Source: Diacronema lutheri (taxonomy: Eukaryota > Haptophyta > Pavlovophyceae > Pavlovales > Pavlovaceae). From it: a stretch of 64,000 nt of DNA. The notes below the pieces were generated by a model. The model had not been told where the DNA came from. It did no database searches and was given only the letters and a program-made list of their open reading frames with translations. The stretch covers positions 62,001 to 126,000 of the forward strand of contig JAGTXO010000045.1 of the NCBI GenBank assembly GCA_019448385.1, given 5' to 3'. The number at the start of each line of letters is the position of its first letter. The first letter of the stretch is position 1. Below, one piece after another: positions 1 to 10,608 of the stretch. The position numbers were made by a program, and so were the translations under genes.

Positions 1-75
1 GCCGCCTCGTCTCGCGCCGCACGAGCGTTGAGACGTGCGGCAGGTGGTGCAGTGAGCGCGCGCACACACTCACAG

Positions 76-918
76 CATGGCCAGAGCTTTGTGGGCTGCC
101 CGTTCGCGAGCTGGCGTGCGGCGCGTTCCACTGCCTTGTGCTCACGCATGCGGGCCGCGTCTACGCCTTTGGCGACCAGGTGCGAGCGCGCGCGCGCGCG
201 CCGCGCCGGCCGCCGCGCGCTGCCCGCTTGGTTAAGCACGTCCGGCACGTGGGGGCAAAGGCCGCGCAGCGGTCCGCGTACGGGCGGCTTTGGTTCCGCC
301 ACGCCGCGCGCGACGCCGCACGCGAACCCCTTCTTCTTCTTCTTTTCCCTCCTAAACCGATTTCCCCGCCCGCCCATCCCCCCCCCCCCCCCCCAACCTC
401 AGATCGGCAAGGACAGCTCGAACGGCAGCATGCTCGGTGTGGCGCCTTCCGGCAGGCTCACGCGTGGCGTGCACAGGCCGCAGCCCGTGCGCTTCGCACA
501 GCCCGTGGTTGAGCTACACGCGTCCACGTACTGCTCCATCGCCGTGACAGCGAGCGGGAAGGTGTTCAGCTGGGGCGACTCGGATGGTGGCGCGCTCGGC
601 CATGCCGTGCGCCGGTGCCACGTGCCGACACAACTGCCGGCCCTCGGTGCGCTGCGCGTGATGCACGCGTCGTGCTGCTACACGAACGGCGCGGCAAGCA
701 CGGCCGACGGGCGCGTCTTCGTGTGGGGCGGGCAGCGGTGGGAGGGAGGCATTTCGCGCGAGGCGCAGGGCGGGATGCCCACCGAGGTGCAGTGGGCGGG
801 CGTGCCCGCGTGCTACCGGTGCGAGTCGGTCTCGCTCGCGCACCGGCATGGCTTCCTCATCTTCCGTCTCACGGCGGGCGAGCCGCGGAGTGCGGTGCCC
901 GTTGAAGCGAAACGATGA
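76..918 (+). CDS. RCC1-repeat protein, 3' end (partial gene)
   Basis: The window opens inside this gene. The first visible exon probably begins at 76, after an acceptor ending CACAG, and runs to 179. It encodes LACGAFHCLVLTHAGRVYAF, a textbook RCC1 blade strand. A GT-AG intron (180-402) with a C-homopolymer before its acceptor follows. The last exon (403-918) continues in phase 0 with further blades: VVELHASTYCSIAVTASGKV..WGD and a second ending GRVFVWGG. RCC1 repeats form a seven-bladed beta propeller, used in Ran nucleotide exchange, chromatin binding and many other roles. Only about three blades are visible, so the specific function cannot be assigned. The stop TGA is at 916-918. The upstream part, including any other domain, lies outside the window. 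Confidence 0.8.
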   Translation, partial: HGQSFVGCPFASWRAARSTALCSRMRAASTPLATRCERARARRAGRRALPAWLSTSGTWGQRPRSGPRTGGFGSATPRATPHANPFFFFFSLLNRFPRPPIPPPPPQPQIGKDSSNGSMLGVAPSGRLTRGVHRPQPVRFAQPVVELHASTYCSIAVTASGKVFSWGDSDGGALGHAVRRCHVPTQLPALGALRVMHASCCYTNGAASTADGRVFVWGGQRWEGGISREAQGGMPTEVQWAGVPACYRCESVSLAHRHGFLIFRLTAGEPRSAVPVEAKR

Positions 919-1139
919 TCGCTTCCGCTGAGCTGAGTCAACACCGCGCGACGCCGGTGGCGGTCACGGCGATGTCTACATGCGCCTCCTCGCGGTGCAG
1001 CTGCGCGAGCAGCGCCTCCGATCTGAGCCACGCGAAGGGACGGGATGCACATGCACGTGACTCTGCACCTACTTAAGATTCTGCGATGAGTTGACTAACC
1101 TGCCGTCGCGTGGCTCAGAATCGGACTCAAGGCTCCAAC

Positions 1140-2728
1140 TCAGAGACTGCCGTCGAGGAGGGCGCGCACCCTGTCGGTGATGAAGGCGTTCTCTGCCTCG
1201 AGCCCACGCCGGTGCGGGTCGCCCGCGCGGTGCCCGGCAGCGCTCTCGATCGGCGCGAGCACGCAGCGCTTGCCGAGCAGCTCCGCCTCGGCGCGCGCAG
1301 CGTCGGCCGTGAAGTAGCGGTCGGTGGTGCCGGGCATGAGGAGCACGCGCGCCTCGACGCACGCGAGGGCGGTGGCGAGATTGCCGCCCGCGTGTGCGCT
1401 CGCGTCCGCATTTAGCCACGTGTCCAGTTGACAGAGCAGGTCGTCCGGATCGGAGAGGGCAAAGCCGGACTCGTACGACTCGCTGACGAAACTGGCGACC
1501 GTCGCGTCGGTGCGCTGGCCGTGAAGCGCGCTCCTGTACAGGCCTTGCTCGTACCACTCGCCGCCGACGCCCCAGCCCGCGTAGACGCGCGCAAAGGCGC
1601 GCAGCCCGTCGGCGGGCATTGCGTCGAAGCAGCGCGCGGCCGGGTCGTACCGCGCGTCGGCGGTGAGCGCGGCCTGCAGCGAGAGGAGGAAGGCCTGGTT
1701 GACTGGCGAGCAGCGCGCCGCGCCGCACACGACGGCGATCGCCTTGGCGGCGCGCGGGAAGCGAACGGCCCACTCGAACGCCTGCAGCCCGCCCATTGAA
1801 TACCCGAAGATGAGGTCGAGGGGCGGCGGGCCGTCGGCGGCGTCGAGGTCAACGCCGAGCGCGCGCAGCACCGCAGCCTGCGCGCGCACGTTGTCGCGCA
1901 CGGTGACGGGCGGAAAGCGCGCGCGCGCGAGCTCGACGGGCGCGTTGGACGGGGAGAGGGAGACCCCGTTGCCCAGCATGTTGACGACGAGCACGGCGTT
2001 ACGCTCCGTGTCGAGAGTGCGTCCTGGGCCGATCCGGTACTCGAGCTCCGTGTGCACGGCGTCAAATGACGTCGGGTGCAGCACGAGGCCGCGGCCGGCC
2101 GAGCGGTCGGGCGGCGCGCCGTACATGCGATATGTGACACACGCGGCTGGCGGCAACGTCACGCCGCAGTCGAGCGCAAAGCCGCCGAGCGAGAGCGCGC
2201 GCAGCTCCGGGTCGGCGCGCGCAAGCACCGCCGCGTGCCCACCACGCTCCTCGCCGCGCGGCAGCGGCGGCGGGCGCAGGGCGCCACCGCCAGCGACGCC
2301 AGCGACGCGCGCGGATGTGTCGCCCCGCGCCGCCGCCACCGCCGCCTCCGTCGCCGCCTCCGTCGCCGCCTCCTTCGCCGCCTCCGTCGCCGCCTCGCGC
2401 TCGGCGAGCCAGCTGCGTGGATCCCAGCCGAGGCGCGCGCGCGCCTTACGGCTGCACAGGATCGACGCGTGCCCGTCGATGGGCGAATGCTCGCGCACGC
2501 CGACGAGGCCGGCCGCGCTCGCGAGGAGTTCGCGCGTCGGCGCGTCAAAGCGAATGTCGGGCGCGGCGAGCACATACACCTCGTGCGTGCCCGGCTCAGC
2601 GCAGTCCGTCTCGACGGCGCGCACGTGCGCGTCGACGACGTCGTCCTCGTGCGCGTATGCCCAGAAGAGGAGCGGCAGGCCCGGCGAGAGGGCGGGCGAA
2701 TGGCCGGCCGGCGCGCCGGCGGCGGCGT

Positions 2729-2763
<35 letters not shown>

Positions 2764-3467
2764 GCGGCGGCGGCAGGGGCGCACGGCGGCGGCGGCGGCC
2801 AGGGAAGCTCGGCCCAGCGCTCCGCTTTGATCACGTTCGTGAAGCGGAGCGAGACGAAGCTCGTCGAGCGCGCCGTGCGCGCGGCGGTCGCGAGGAGTTC
2901 CTCACAGAGCCGCTTGCTCAGACCGTACGACTCCGTGGGCGATGGCGGATGCGCCTCGTCCATGGGGAGGTAGCGCGGCGTGAGCGCCTGTGGGCCAGAT
3001 GCGGCGTGCGACCAGCCCATGGCAAACGCCGACGACGAGAAGACGAGCCGGCGCGCGCGCGCGCCGACGGCGGCGTCGCACACGGCGCTCGTCATCGCGA
3101 CGTTGTCGAGCAGCAGCGCGGCGGGCGAGCAGACCTCGAGGCCGATGCTCCGCGCGGCGAGCGCGCCGATCGCCGGGTCGACAGCGGGCGGCGGAGTCGC
3201 CGACGGACCAGGCCACGCCGCGCAGTGCACGACCGTGTCCGCGCCGTCGACCGCGGCGACGAGCGCGTCGCGCGCGGCGCCGTCGTGCGCCGCCGCGGAG
3301 AGGTCGCAGCGCACGTAGCGGTCCCACGCGCGCGGCTCGCGCTCGGGCTCGCGGTCGAGCCCAACCACCTCATACCGCCCCGTCCGGCGCAGCGCCGCCG
3401 CCACCTTGCCGCCGAGCCGGCCCGCCGCGCCCGTCACGACGACGATTGCGCGCGGAGGCGTCGTCAT
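1140..3467 (-). CDS. SDR epimerase / homoserine O-acetyltransferase-like fusion protein
   Basis: Intronless ORF of 775 residues. The start is the ATG at 3467, because the reading frame upstream of it has no family similarity and overlaps the divergent gene. Residues 1-430 are an extended short-chain dehydrogenase/epimerase: dinucleotide motif TGAAGRLGG (12-20), SSSAF around 145 and the YGLSK active site (Y181, K185). An Ala/Pro/Glu-rich linker follows. The C-terminal half is an alpha/beta hydrolase of the MetX-like family, with RDNVRAQ, nucleophile elbow GYSMGG (Ser557), ARVYAGWGVGG, an Asp in PGTTDRYF and a His in SAAGHRAG. MetX enzymes acylate homoserine, but many eukaryotic relatives have other acyl acceptors. 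The fusion suggests two sequential steps on one metabolite; this is inference. It is transcribed divergently from the PhyH gene. Confidence 0.85.
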
Positions 3468-3570
3468 CGACGTCACCAACGGCGGTGGGTAGACCACATA
3501 TGGGTACTTATTACTACAGTGGTCGTACGACCTACACGTCTCACGGAAGCGGCACCGGTTGCTCGGCGTC
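3468..3570. promoter_or_regulatory. Compact divergent promoter region
   Basis: Only 103 bp separate the ATG codons of the minus-strand SDR/MetX fusion and the plus-strand PhyH gene, so both promoters and 5' UTRs must share this stretch. It is less GC-rich than its surroundings and includes ATATGGGTACTTATTACTAC. No consensus TATA box is clear. Co-regulation of the two genes is possible but not shown. Confidence 0.45.
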
Positions 3571-4566
3571 ATGATCGCCGTGCATCGCGCTGTTCGCCTC
3601 GCCCTGCCGCGCTGCAGGGCGCTCTTGCGGAGCGCATCGGTGGTGCCGGCGCGCTCGCCGGCCAGCGCGCGCGCGCCGCTCCCGACTGCCTCGCTTGCGC
3701 CCGTCGACGCGTCCGCCGTGCTGAGCGAGGCGGACGTCGAGCGCTTTGCGGCCGACGGCGCGATCGTGGTGCGCAACGTGTTTGGCACCGAATGGGTGGA
3801 GGCGCTGCGCGACGCGGTCGAGGCGAACATGGCGTCGCCCGGACCGCTCTGCGACGAGCACGCCTCCGCTGCTGGCGTCGCCGGCCGCTTCCACGACGAC
3901 CAGTTCCTCTGGCTGCGGCACGAGGCCTTCCGCGAGTACGTCACGCGCTCGGGCGCGGGCGCGATCGCGGCGCGCGCGATGCGCAGCCGCTCGGCGCATA
4001 TCTTTTACGACCAGCTGCTCGTCAAGGAGCCGGGCACCTCCACGCCCACGCCGTGGCACAACGACACGTCATATTGGCACCTCGCCGGCGGGCAGATCTG
4101 CTCGCTGTGGGTGGCGCTCGACACGGTGCCGGCCGACTCGGGCGTCGCGTACGTGAAGGGCAGCCACGCGTGGAAGCTCAACCACCGCGTGACCAACTTC
4201 TCGGGTGACGCGCACTCCGCCAAGAACACGTACGACGGCGTCGACGGCGCCGCGTTCGACGAGTTGCCTGACGTGGACGCAAAGGTGCGCGCGGGCGAGT
4301 ACGAGCTGCTCAAGTGGGACATGGAGCCGGGCGACGTGATCCTCTTCTACTCGGCCGCGATCCACGGCGCGCCCGGCCTGCCGCCAAACTCGACGCGCCG
4401 GCGGCGCGGCTACGCGACGCGCTGGTGCGGCGATGATGTCACGTACGAGCAACGGCCGGGCACGATGGCGACCGGCTGGCGCGCGGCGGGTTATGACTGC
4501 GGGCTGCGGCACGGCGACCCCATCGGATGCGCGCTCCACCCGAACGTGCTCGCGCCGGACCGTTGA
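3571..4566 (+). CDS. Phytanoyl-CoA dioxygenase (PhyH) family protein
   Basis: Single-exon gene, 331 residues, starting at the first ATG (3571); an in-frame TTG at 3559 was not used. Residues 1-45 are rich in Arg, Ala and Ser with almost no acidic residues, which looks like an organellar presequence. The core carries the Fe(II)-binding facial triad of the family: PWHNDTSYW (His163, Asp165) and the distal His265 in SAAIHGAP. LWVALDTVPADSGVAYVKGSH, in the double-stranded beta helix, is typical of PhyH proteins. PhyH enzymes use iron and 2-oxoglutarate to hydroxylate lipids or small molecules. The substrate cannot be read from the sequence. It is divergent from the SDR/MetX fusion and is followed by glutamine synthetase on the same strand. 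Confidence 0.88.
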   Translation: MIAVHRAVRLALPRCRALLRSASVVPARSPASARAPLPTASLAPVDASAVLSEADVERFAADGAIVVRNVFGTEWVEALRDAVEANMASPGPLCDEHASAAGVAGRFHDDQFLWLRHEAFREYVTRSGAGAIAARAMRSRSAHIFYDQLLVKEPGTSTPTPWHNDTSYWHLAGGQICSLWVALDTVPADSGVAYVKGSHAWKLNHRVTNFSGDAHSAKNTYDGVDGAAFDELPDVDAKVRAGEYELLKWDMEPGDVILFYSAAIHGAPGLPPNSTRRRRGYATRWCGDDVTYEQRPGTMATGWRAAGYDCGLRHGDPIGCALHPNVLAPDR

Positions 4567-4684
4567 GGGCGAGGCGTTGAGGGCTGCAAGACGGGCCACG
4601 CCGCACGCGGCGGGCCGGGGCACGGGCGTCACGAGCGCTCGTCGCTTGGTGCCACACGGCGCGCCGGCACTCGTCAGTTCGCCG

Positions 4685-6407
4685 ATGACGAGTTCCCGGG
4701 TCTATGCAGGGCGCGGTCCGGGCGAGCGCAAGTATTTTACCCAGGGGGTTACGACCGGCGTCGTGTTGCCTGAAACGTCGCGTGGCGCGATGAGCGCCGA
4801 GATCGGTCGCGCGCTCGCGGACCAAGCCAAGCGCGACGGCCTCAAGTATTTCCTGGTTTCGTTCCTTGACCTGTTCGGCGTGCAGCGCGCCAAGCTTGTG
4901 CCAGCGTCGGCGATCGCCAGCGTGTCGTCGGCGGGCGCTGGCTTCGCTGGATTCGCCGCGCATTTTGCCCTCTCGCCCGCCGACGCGGACAGTGCGCCGC
5001 GCGCCGCGCGCCGCGCCGCCGCTTGACCTGCGTGGGGCGCCGCGCGCGCTTTCCCACCGGCAGCACATGCGCGCGCGCCGTCCGCCCGCGCCCGTGCCTC
5101 GCAGTGGTCGCCGTGCCCGATCCCGCATCGCTCATCCGGCTGCCGTGGAAGCCCGAAGTCGCGTGGCTTGCGAGCAACCTCTACCTTGGCGGCCAGCCCT
5201 TCGAGCAGTGCCCTCGGCGCGTGCTTCAAAAGCAGCTCGGCCGCGCGGCCGAGCTTGGTTACCGCTTCAAGACGGGCGTTGAGGTCGAATTCATGCTGCT
5301 CGAGCCCAAAGGACCACCCGCCGTCGACGCGCGCGACAGCTACTTCAAGCCGTGCTACGACCAGACCGCGCTCATGCGCCAATTCGACGTGTTGAGCGAG
5401 GTCTGCGGGTACCACGAGCAGCTCGGCTGGGAGCCGTACCAGGTGCGGCCGAGCGGGTCTTGCTCTGCCGCGCGCGCCGGCCGTGCCGTTTCGCGCACAG
5501 GCCGCCTCTGCGGCCGCGCGCCGGCAACGACGTGCTGCGCCGCCGCGGCACGCGTCTCGCCATGCGCGCATGCACACCCGCCTACGCCCGGTGTCGCCTC
5601 GCGCCCGCGGCGCAGGCGGACCACGAGGACGCCAACGGGCAGTACGAGGTCAACTGGAAGTTCGCCGAGGCGCTGCTCACGGCAGACCGTGTGGCGTTCC
5701 ACAAGTTTATGCTCCGCTCTGTCGCCGAGGCGCACGGCCTGCGCGCCACCTTTATGCCCAAGCCGCTTGCGAGCAAGACTGGCAACGGAATGCACATGCA
5801 TGTGACGCTGCATGACAGCGTCACCGACCGCAACGTCTTCAAGGCGGCGAGCGCGGATGACGGCTTCGGCGACGCGTACGGTCTCTCCCGGATTGCAAAC
5901 ACCTTCCTCGGTGGGCTGATGGCGCACATGTGCGGCCTCGCCGCGATCTCAAACCCGACGGTGAACTCGTACAAGCGGCTGGGGTCGGCCACCACCGACT
6001 CGGGCGCGACGTGGGCGCCGACGCTCGCCTCGCACGGCGGCAACGACCGCACGCACGTCGTGCGCGTGCCGGACGCACCGCGCTTCGAGCTGCGCATCGC
6101 CGACATGGCGGCCAACCCGTACCTCCTCCCCGCCGCAACGCTCGCCGCCGGACTCGACGGCATGGCGACGTGCGCGGACCCGGGCCCGCGCGCGACGGTG
6201 CCCGCGGCGCAGCTGCCGCGAGACGCCGCGCGCGAGCTGCCGTCCAACCTGCTCGAGGCGGTGCATGCGCTCGAGGCCGACGCGCCGCTGCGCAAGGCGC
6301 TCGGCGAGGAGTTCTGCTCGGCGTACCTGCGGTTGCGCCGCGCGCAGTGGCGCGAGTACTGCATGCACCTCACGCGCTGGGAGCTCGACACTTACCTCGA
6401 CGTGTAG
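4685..6407 (+). CDS. Glutamine synthetase, type III/GlnT-like (three exons)
   Basis: Exons are 4685-4991, 5105-5442 and 5616-6407; both GT-AG introns (113 and 173 bp) restore family motifs. The first junction makes ADADMVAVPDP, the second WEPYQADHEDANGQ. The product is 478 residues. Residues around 45-75 (KYFLVSFLDLFGVQRAKLVP) form the beta-grasp start. The catalytic part contains VEVEFMLLEP, DHEDANGQYEVN, the GNGMHMHVTLHD metal/ATP region, NSYKRLG and FELRIADMAANPYL. The enzyme ligates ammonia (or a small amine in GlnT/gamma-glutamylmethylamide synthetase relatives) to glutamate using ATP. Start ATG 4685 keeps an N-terminal extension; ATG 4790 is an alternative nearer the bacterial start. 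Its stop lies only 22 bp from the stop of the convergent HNH gene. Confidence 0.88.
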
Positions 6408-6429
6408 ACCACACTTGAGTACACACGGG

Positions 6430-7652
6430 TCAAAAGAAAAAGTTGCGCCAGCTGGGGTGCATTATGTGTGGCGGGAACATCTTGCTCCCCGCCTGCAGCG
6501 CCGAGAGCTTGGGCGCGACCGGCTCGTTGCGCAGCTTCATGTCGCTCAGCTCCTTGAGCAGCTTGGAGCCCTTCTTGTTGTTGCATGGGCCGCACGCGGT
6601 GACCGTGTTGGTCCACGACGTCTTCCCTCCGAGCGCGCGCGGGTGCACGTGGTCGTACGTGAGCTTGGCGGCTGGGAAGTTGCCTCCGCAGTACTGGCAT
6701 TGGAAACGGTCGCGGAGGAAGAGGTTGCGCCGGGTGAGAGGCGCCTCCTTGGTCGCGTAGATCGGGTTGTACTTCTTGAGCACGATCACGGACGGGAGCG
6801 GGATCGCGATCGACGGGCTGCGCGGCGACATGGAGGCGGCGCGCGGCGTTTGGCGGCGGGCGCCGGCGGAAGACGGGAGCCGCGCACGCGCGGGCTCGGG
6901 GCGGGTGAGGGCGCGGGCTCGGGGGCGCGCGGCGACGCCGTGCGTGGCGCGCGCATGCAGAGAGAAAGGGGGCTGCGGTGTGTGTGTGGGTGGGGGGGGG
7001 GGGGAGGTGGGGGTAGCCAGCACCTGCGGATGCATCGATCGTACGTGGCGACGACCTGCACAGAGTCCCTGCACACGGCCCTGAGGGGGCGCGCGCGCAG
7101 CGGCCAAGCCACGCTCGCGGTTAGGCGCGCCGCACGCTCACATCTAACAGCGCGCGCGCGCGCGCACTTTATGCTATCTTGCCACGACATGAGGCTGAGC
7201 GGGAGGTAGGAGAGTGGCCGAAAGTCCGCATTGAGCACGAGCGCTGGGTACGAGCCGCTCGTCAGCCGCCCGACAAGCTGCGCCCGTTGCTCGGAGGTGA
7301 GCGTCGCGCCCGGGGCGCCCTCCACCGCCGCGTCGACGGCCGCGTCAAATGCCTGGAGCTTATCCTCGTCGAGCTGTGGCAAATGGAAGGTTTGCAGCTT
7401 CACCCGCCGCTGCGCCGTGCGCGAACGCGGCAGCCGCGGCCGCTTCGCCTTGGTCGGCGCCGGCGCGCCCTCCAGCGTGGCAGCCTTGTCCGCCGTGCCC
7501 GCCACCGCGCCGCTGCCGTGCTTCATGCACGCGGCTGCGCGCGGCGCAGCGCGAGCGTGTGCTCTGACGGAAGCGTGCAGCGCGCCGGCGGGCGCGGCGC
7601 ACGTGCCCAGCGCCAGCAGGAGCGCCGCGGTGCTCCTCCGATCCGCCCACAT
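6430..7652 (-). CDS. HNH endonuclease with secretory-type leader (possibly plastid-targeted)
   Basis: Three exons on the minus strand: 7652-7168, 7080-7024 and 6817-6430 (309 residues). The splices join SWQDSIK to AVCRDSVQVV and CIR to SPSIAIPLPSV, matching the bacterial/plastid HNH family order. The HNH core is in the last exon: FQCQYCGGNF, YDHVHPRALGG (catalytic His and Asp) and CGPCNNKKG, with the paired CxxC zinc ligands of the family. The chosen start (7652) begins MWADRRSTAALLLALGTCAA, a good signal peptide followed by an Arg/Ala-rich stretch. This resembles the bipartite leaders of algae with secondary plastids, so plastid import is an inference. Its 206-bp second intron contains a homopolymeric C tract on the sense strand. 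It is convergent with glutamine synthetase. Confidence 0.82.
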
Positions 7653-7725
7653 TCCACCGGCCCACCCGTCCGACTCCACCGTCGGAGAAACGCGAAAAGG
7701 CGCGTTTTCTTGGGGAGTCATCAGC

Positions 7726-10342
7726 ATGGCGGCACAGGATGCGCGTCGGACCGCGCTGCTCCTCGCGGGGGCGCTCGTGGTGGAGTCGGTGGGCGGGCTG
7801 ATGTACGCCTTCTCGCTCTACTCGGAGACGCTCAAGCGCGTCTACGGCCTCAGTCAGGGCGCCGTCCAGACCATCGGCATGGCCGCCAACATTGGCGGCA
7901 ACGTCGGCGTGCACGCCGGCATCTTCTACGACGCGCTCGGCCCGCGCGCGACGGTGCTCGTCGCGCTGGTGCTCGGCGGACTCGGGTGGGGTGGACTCTG
8001 GCTGGTCCTCGTCACGCGCTGGAGCGCGCCCGTTGCGCTTCTCGTTGCGCTCTCTGCCATGCAGGGCCATGCGCAGATGTTCTCCGACTGCGCGGTCGTG
8101 CCAACGATCGCGCGTACGTTTGCGACGGAGCAGTGCGCGCGGCGGCGCGGCGCGCCGTGCGTCACGCAGACGAGCGGGACACACACACGCCACAGCACGC
8201 AGCTGTGACCGACTGCGCGCGTCCGTCGCCCGCGCGCCCGCGCCCATCGCCGCCGGCCGCCGACCGCCATCGGCCCCGCGCCGCCCGCCCACCCACCACC
8301 CGCGACGCGCCCGCAGGTACGCGCTCGCGCTCGGCCTCGCCAAGGCTCTCGTCGGCCTGTCGGGCTCGCTCGCCGCGCAGCTGTACGCTGGCTTCTTCGC
8401 GCGCGCGCCGCCGAGCGTCGACGATGGCGTCATCGCGTTCCTCCTCGCCGTTGCACTCTGGTTCTGCGGCGCGTGCGCAGTGGGCGCAAGCACGCTCGGC
8501 CCGCGCGTGGGCAAGGCCGCGAGCGCGGCGCTCGGCGCGCGCGCACCGATGAGCGCGGACGAGCGGCGGCGCTCGGATCGGTGGCTGAGCACGGGCTACG
8601 CGCTGATGCTCGTCCTAGTCGCCATACTGCTCAGCAGCGCCCTCGTGCAGGAGCGCGCGCACGCGCGCGCGCAGCACCTGCCGCCGCCGTCGCCGTCGCT
8701 GCCACCTGCGCTGCCACCGTCGCCGCTGCGGCCATCGCCGCCGCCGCCATCACCATCGCCGCCGCCGTCACCATGGCCGTCGCCGGCGTCGTCGCCGTCG
8801 CCGCCGTCGCTGCCGCCTTCGTCGTCGCCGTCGCCGCCGTCGCTGCCGCCTTCGTCGTCGCCGTCGCCGCCGTCGCTGCCGCCTTCGTCGTCGCCGTCGC
8901 CGCCGTCGCTGCCGCCTTCGTCGTCGCCGTCGTCGACGCCGTCGCCGTTGTCGCCGCTGGTCGCGCACGATTGGCTCGCCGCCCTGCCGCGCCCTCGCAC
9001 GGCGCACGATGGCGGCGGGTCCACCGAGCGTGCCTTCTCTGCGCTTGCGCTCGGCGCGCTCATCGCGCTCATCGCGTCTGTCGCGTGCGGCCCGAGCCAC
9101 GCCAAAAGGGTGCGCGCGCAGCGCGCGGCTGAAGCCGAGGCGCCGATGTCCGGCAACGAGGCGGGCGGGCCTGAGTCGGGGCCGTTTGAGCCGTTGCAGC
9201 CGCTGCACGCCCAGCCGCTCGCAAGCGTGGTCGTCGCGACCGACGGGTCGGGCGGCGGTGGCGGCGCAGTCGGCGGTGGTGGCGTGGCGGACGGCGCTGG
9301 TGACACGGTCGGCGGTGTCGGCTCGCCCGCCATGCTCGAGGGTAATTGGCACGATGGCGACGCCGACGCGGCCGCTGACTCGAACGTCCGTGCCGAGCGC
9401 GCCGCGGCGGAGGACGGTCACACGCCCTTGCCTCTGCCCGAGGCGGAGGGTGGCGCCTTGCTCAGCGCCAGCGCCTCGCTCCTCGGAGCGAACGTGGCGC
9501 GCTCGACCGAGCCGACGCGCGTGGCGCGGCGCGGCGGAGGCGCGGGCGGGTCGGTCTCGCCGCGCGGCGGGTGCAGCAACGATGGCGTCGCTGCGGCCGG
9601 CTCGACCGTAACGGTCGTAACGGTCGCCGCCCCCTCCGCTTCCGCCGCAGGTGCCGCTGCCGGCGCTGCTGGCGGCGACGAGCTGACGCTGCGCGGCGCG
9701 CTGGTGAGCGCGACGTTCTGGCTGCACTTCTCCGTCCACTTTGCAATCTCGGGCAGCGCCTTCTTTTTAATCAACAACCTCGCGCAGGTCGTGCGCGCGA
9801 TCGAGCCGGCGGCGGAGGCGAGCGCGAGCGCGGCCGCGCTCGTGTCCGTCCTCTCCGCGTGCAACTGTCTCGGCCGCCTCGCCGGCGCGTGGGCGTCTGA
9901 GCTCGCCGGCCGGCTGCGCGCGCCGCGGACGGCGCCATTCGCGCTCGCGGCGGCGCTGATGGGCGTCGCGATGGTCTGCGTGAGCGTGCACTCGCGCGCC
10001 GCGCTGCTGCCCGCGTGTGCGCTGTGCGGCTTCGCCTTTGGTGCACTGAACGCGCTCAACGCTTGCGTCGTCCCCTCATTGTACGGCCTGCGCTCCTTTG
10101 GCGCGATCTACACGACGATCGTCCTGGCGGGTGCGTGCGGCTCGGCGCTGATCGCGAACGGGCTGGCGGTCGCGGTGTACGACGCGCACCTTCAGCCGGG
10201 CGCGACGGCGTGCGAGGGCGCCGGCTGCTTCCGACACACCGCGCTCGCGTGCGCGCTGCTCGACGGGTTTGGCTGCGCATGCGCGACGGTTTTGTCCCTG
10301 CGAGTGCATCGGGCGGCGGCTGTTGCGGCGGCTGCGCGCTGA
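7726..10342 (+). CDS. Nodulin-like major facilitator superfamily transporter
   Basis: Exons 7726-8132 and 8317-10342 (intron 184 bp; the junction gives TEQYALALGLAKALVGLSGS), 810 residues. The N-terminal half has six hydrophobic segments beginning LLLAGALVVESVGGLMYAFS and GNVGVHAGIFYDALGPRATV, the loop signature of nodulin-like/NFD MFS carriers. A long hydrophilic insert (about residues 255-580) holds a Pro/Ser repeat and Gly/Asp-rich sequence. The C-terminal half resumes at SATFWLHFSVHFAISGSAFF with NCLGRLAGAW and CALCGFAFGALNAL. Such proteins move small metabolites or monocarboxylates; the substrate is unknown. Only 73 bp separate its ATG from the divergent HNH start. Confidence 0.82.
8788..8919 (+). 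repeat. 33-bp coding minisatellite, four units, in the MFS gene
   Basis: Four adjacent, nearly identical 33-bp units encode SSPSPPSLPPS-type peptides in the cytosolic or lumenal loop of the MFS carrier. The repeat preserves the reading frame and is probably variable in copy number. Confidence 0.85.
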
Positions 10343-10608
10343 CGGTCACGGTGCCGCGCGCTGCACGGAGGGGGCGGGGAAAGCTCCACGGCGCTGCGCG
10401 GGTAAGCTCCCCGGCGCGTGTGTGGAGTCCGTCGCACGGCCTCACAGAGCCTCCGCCCTCGTCGTCACGGAGCATTTGCCCGACCCCGTCCAGCGCCGCC
10501 TGCGTGGGGAGGGGCCCAGGGCAGGAGCTCGATTCATAATTTATTTTCCTCGGGCCTGTTGTCGGTTTGCCGAGAAACTGAAACTGCCGTCAAAGCCTCG
10601 ACCGCGCC

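Noticed and set aside
2076-4208. A 710-codon plus-strand open frame opposite the SDR/MetX fusion.
   Set aside because: Arg/Ala-rich shadow of a GC-rich gene with no domain; the opposite strand has clear family motifs.
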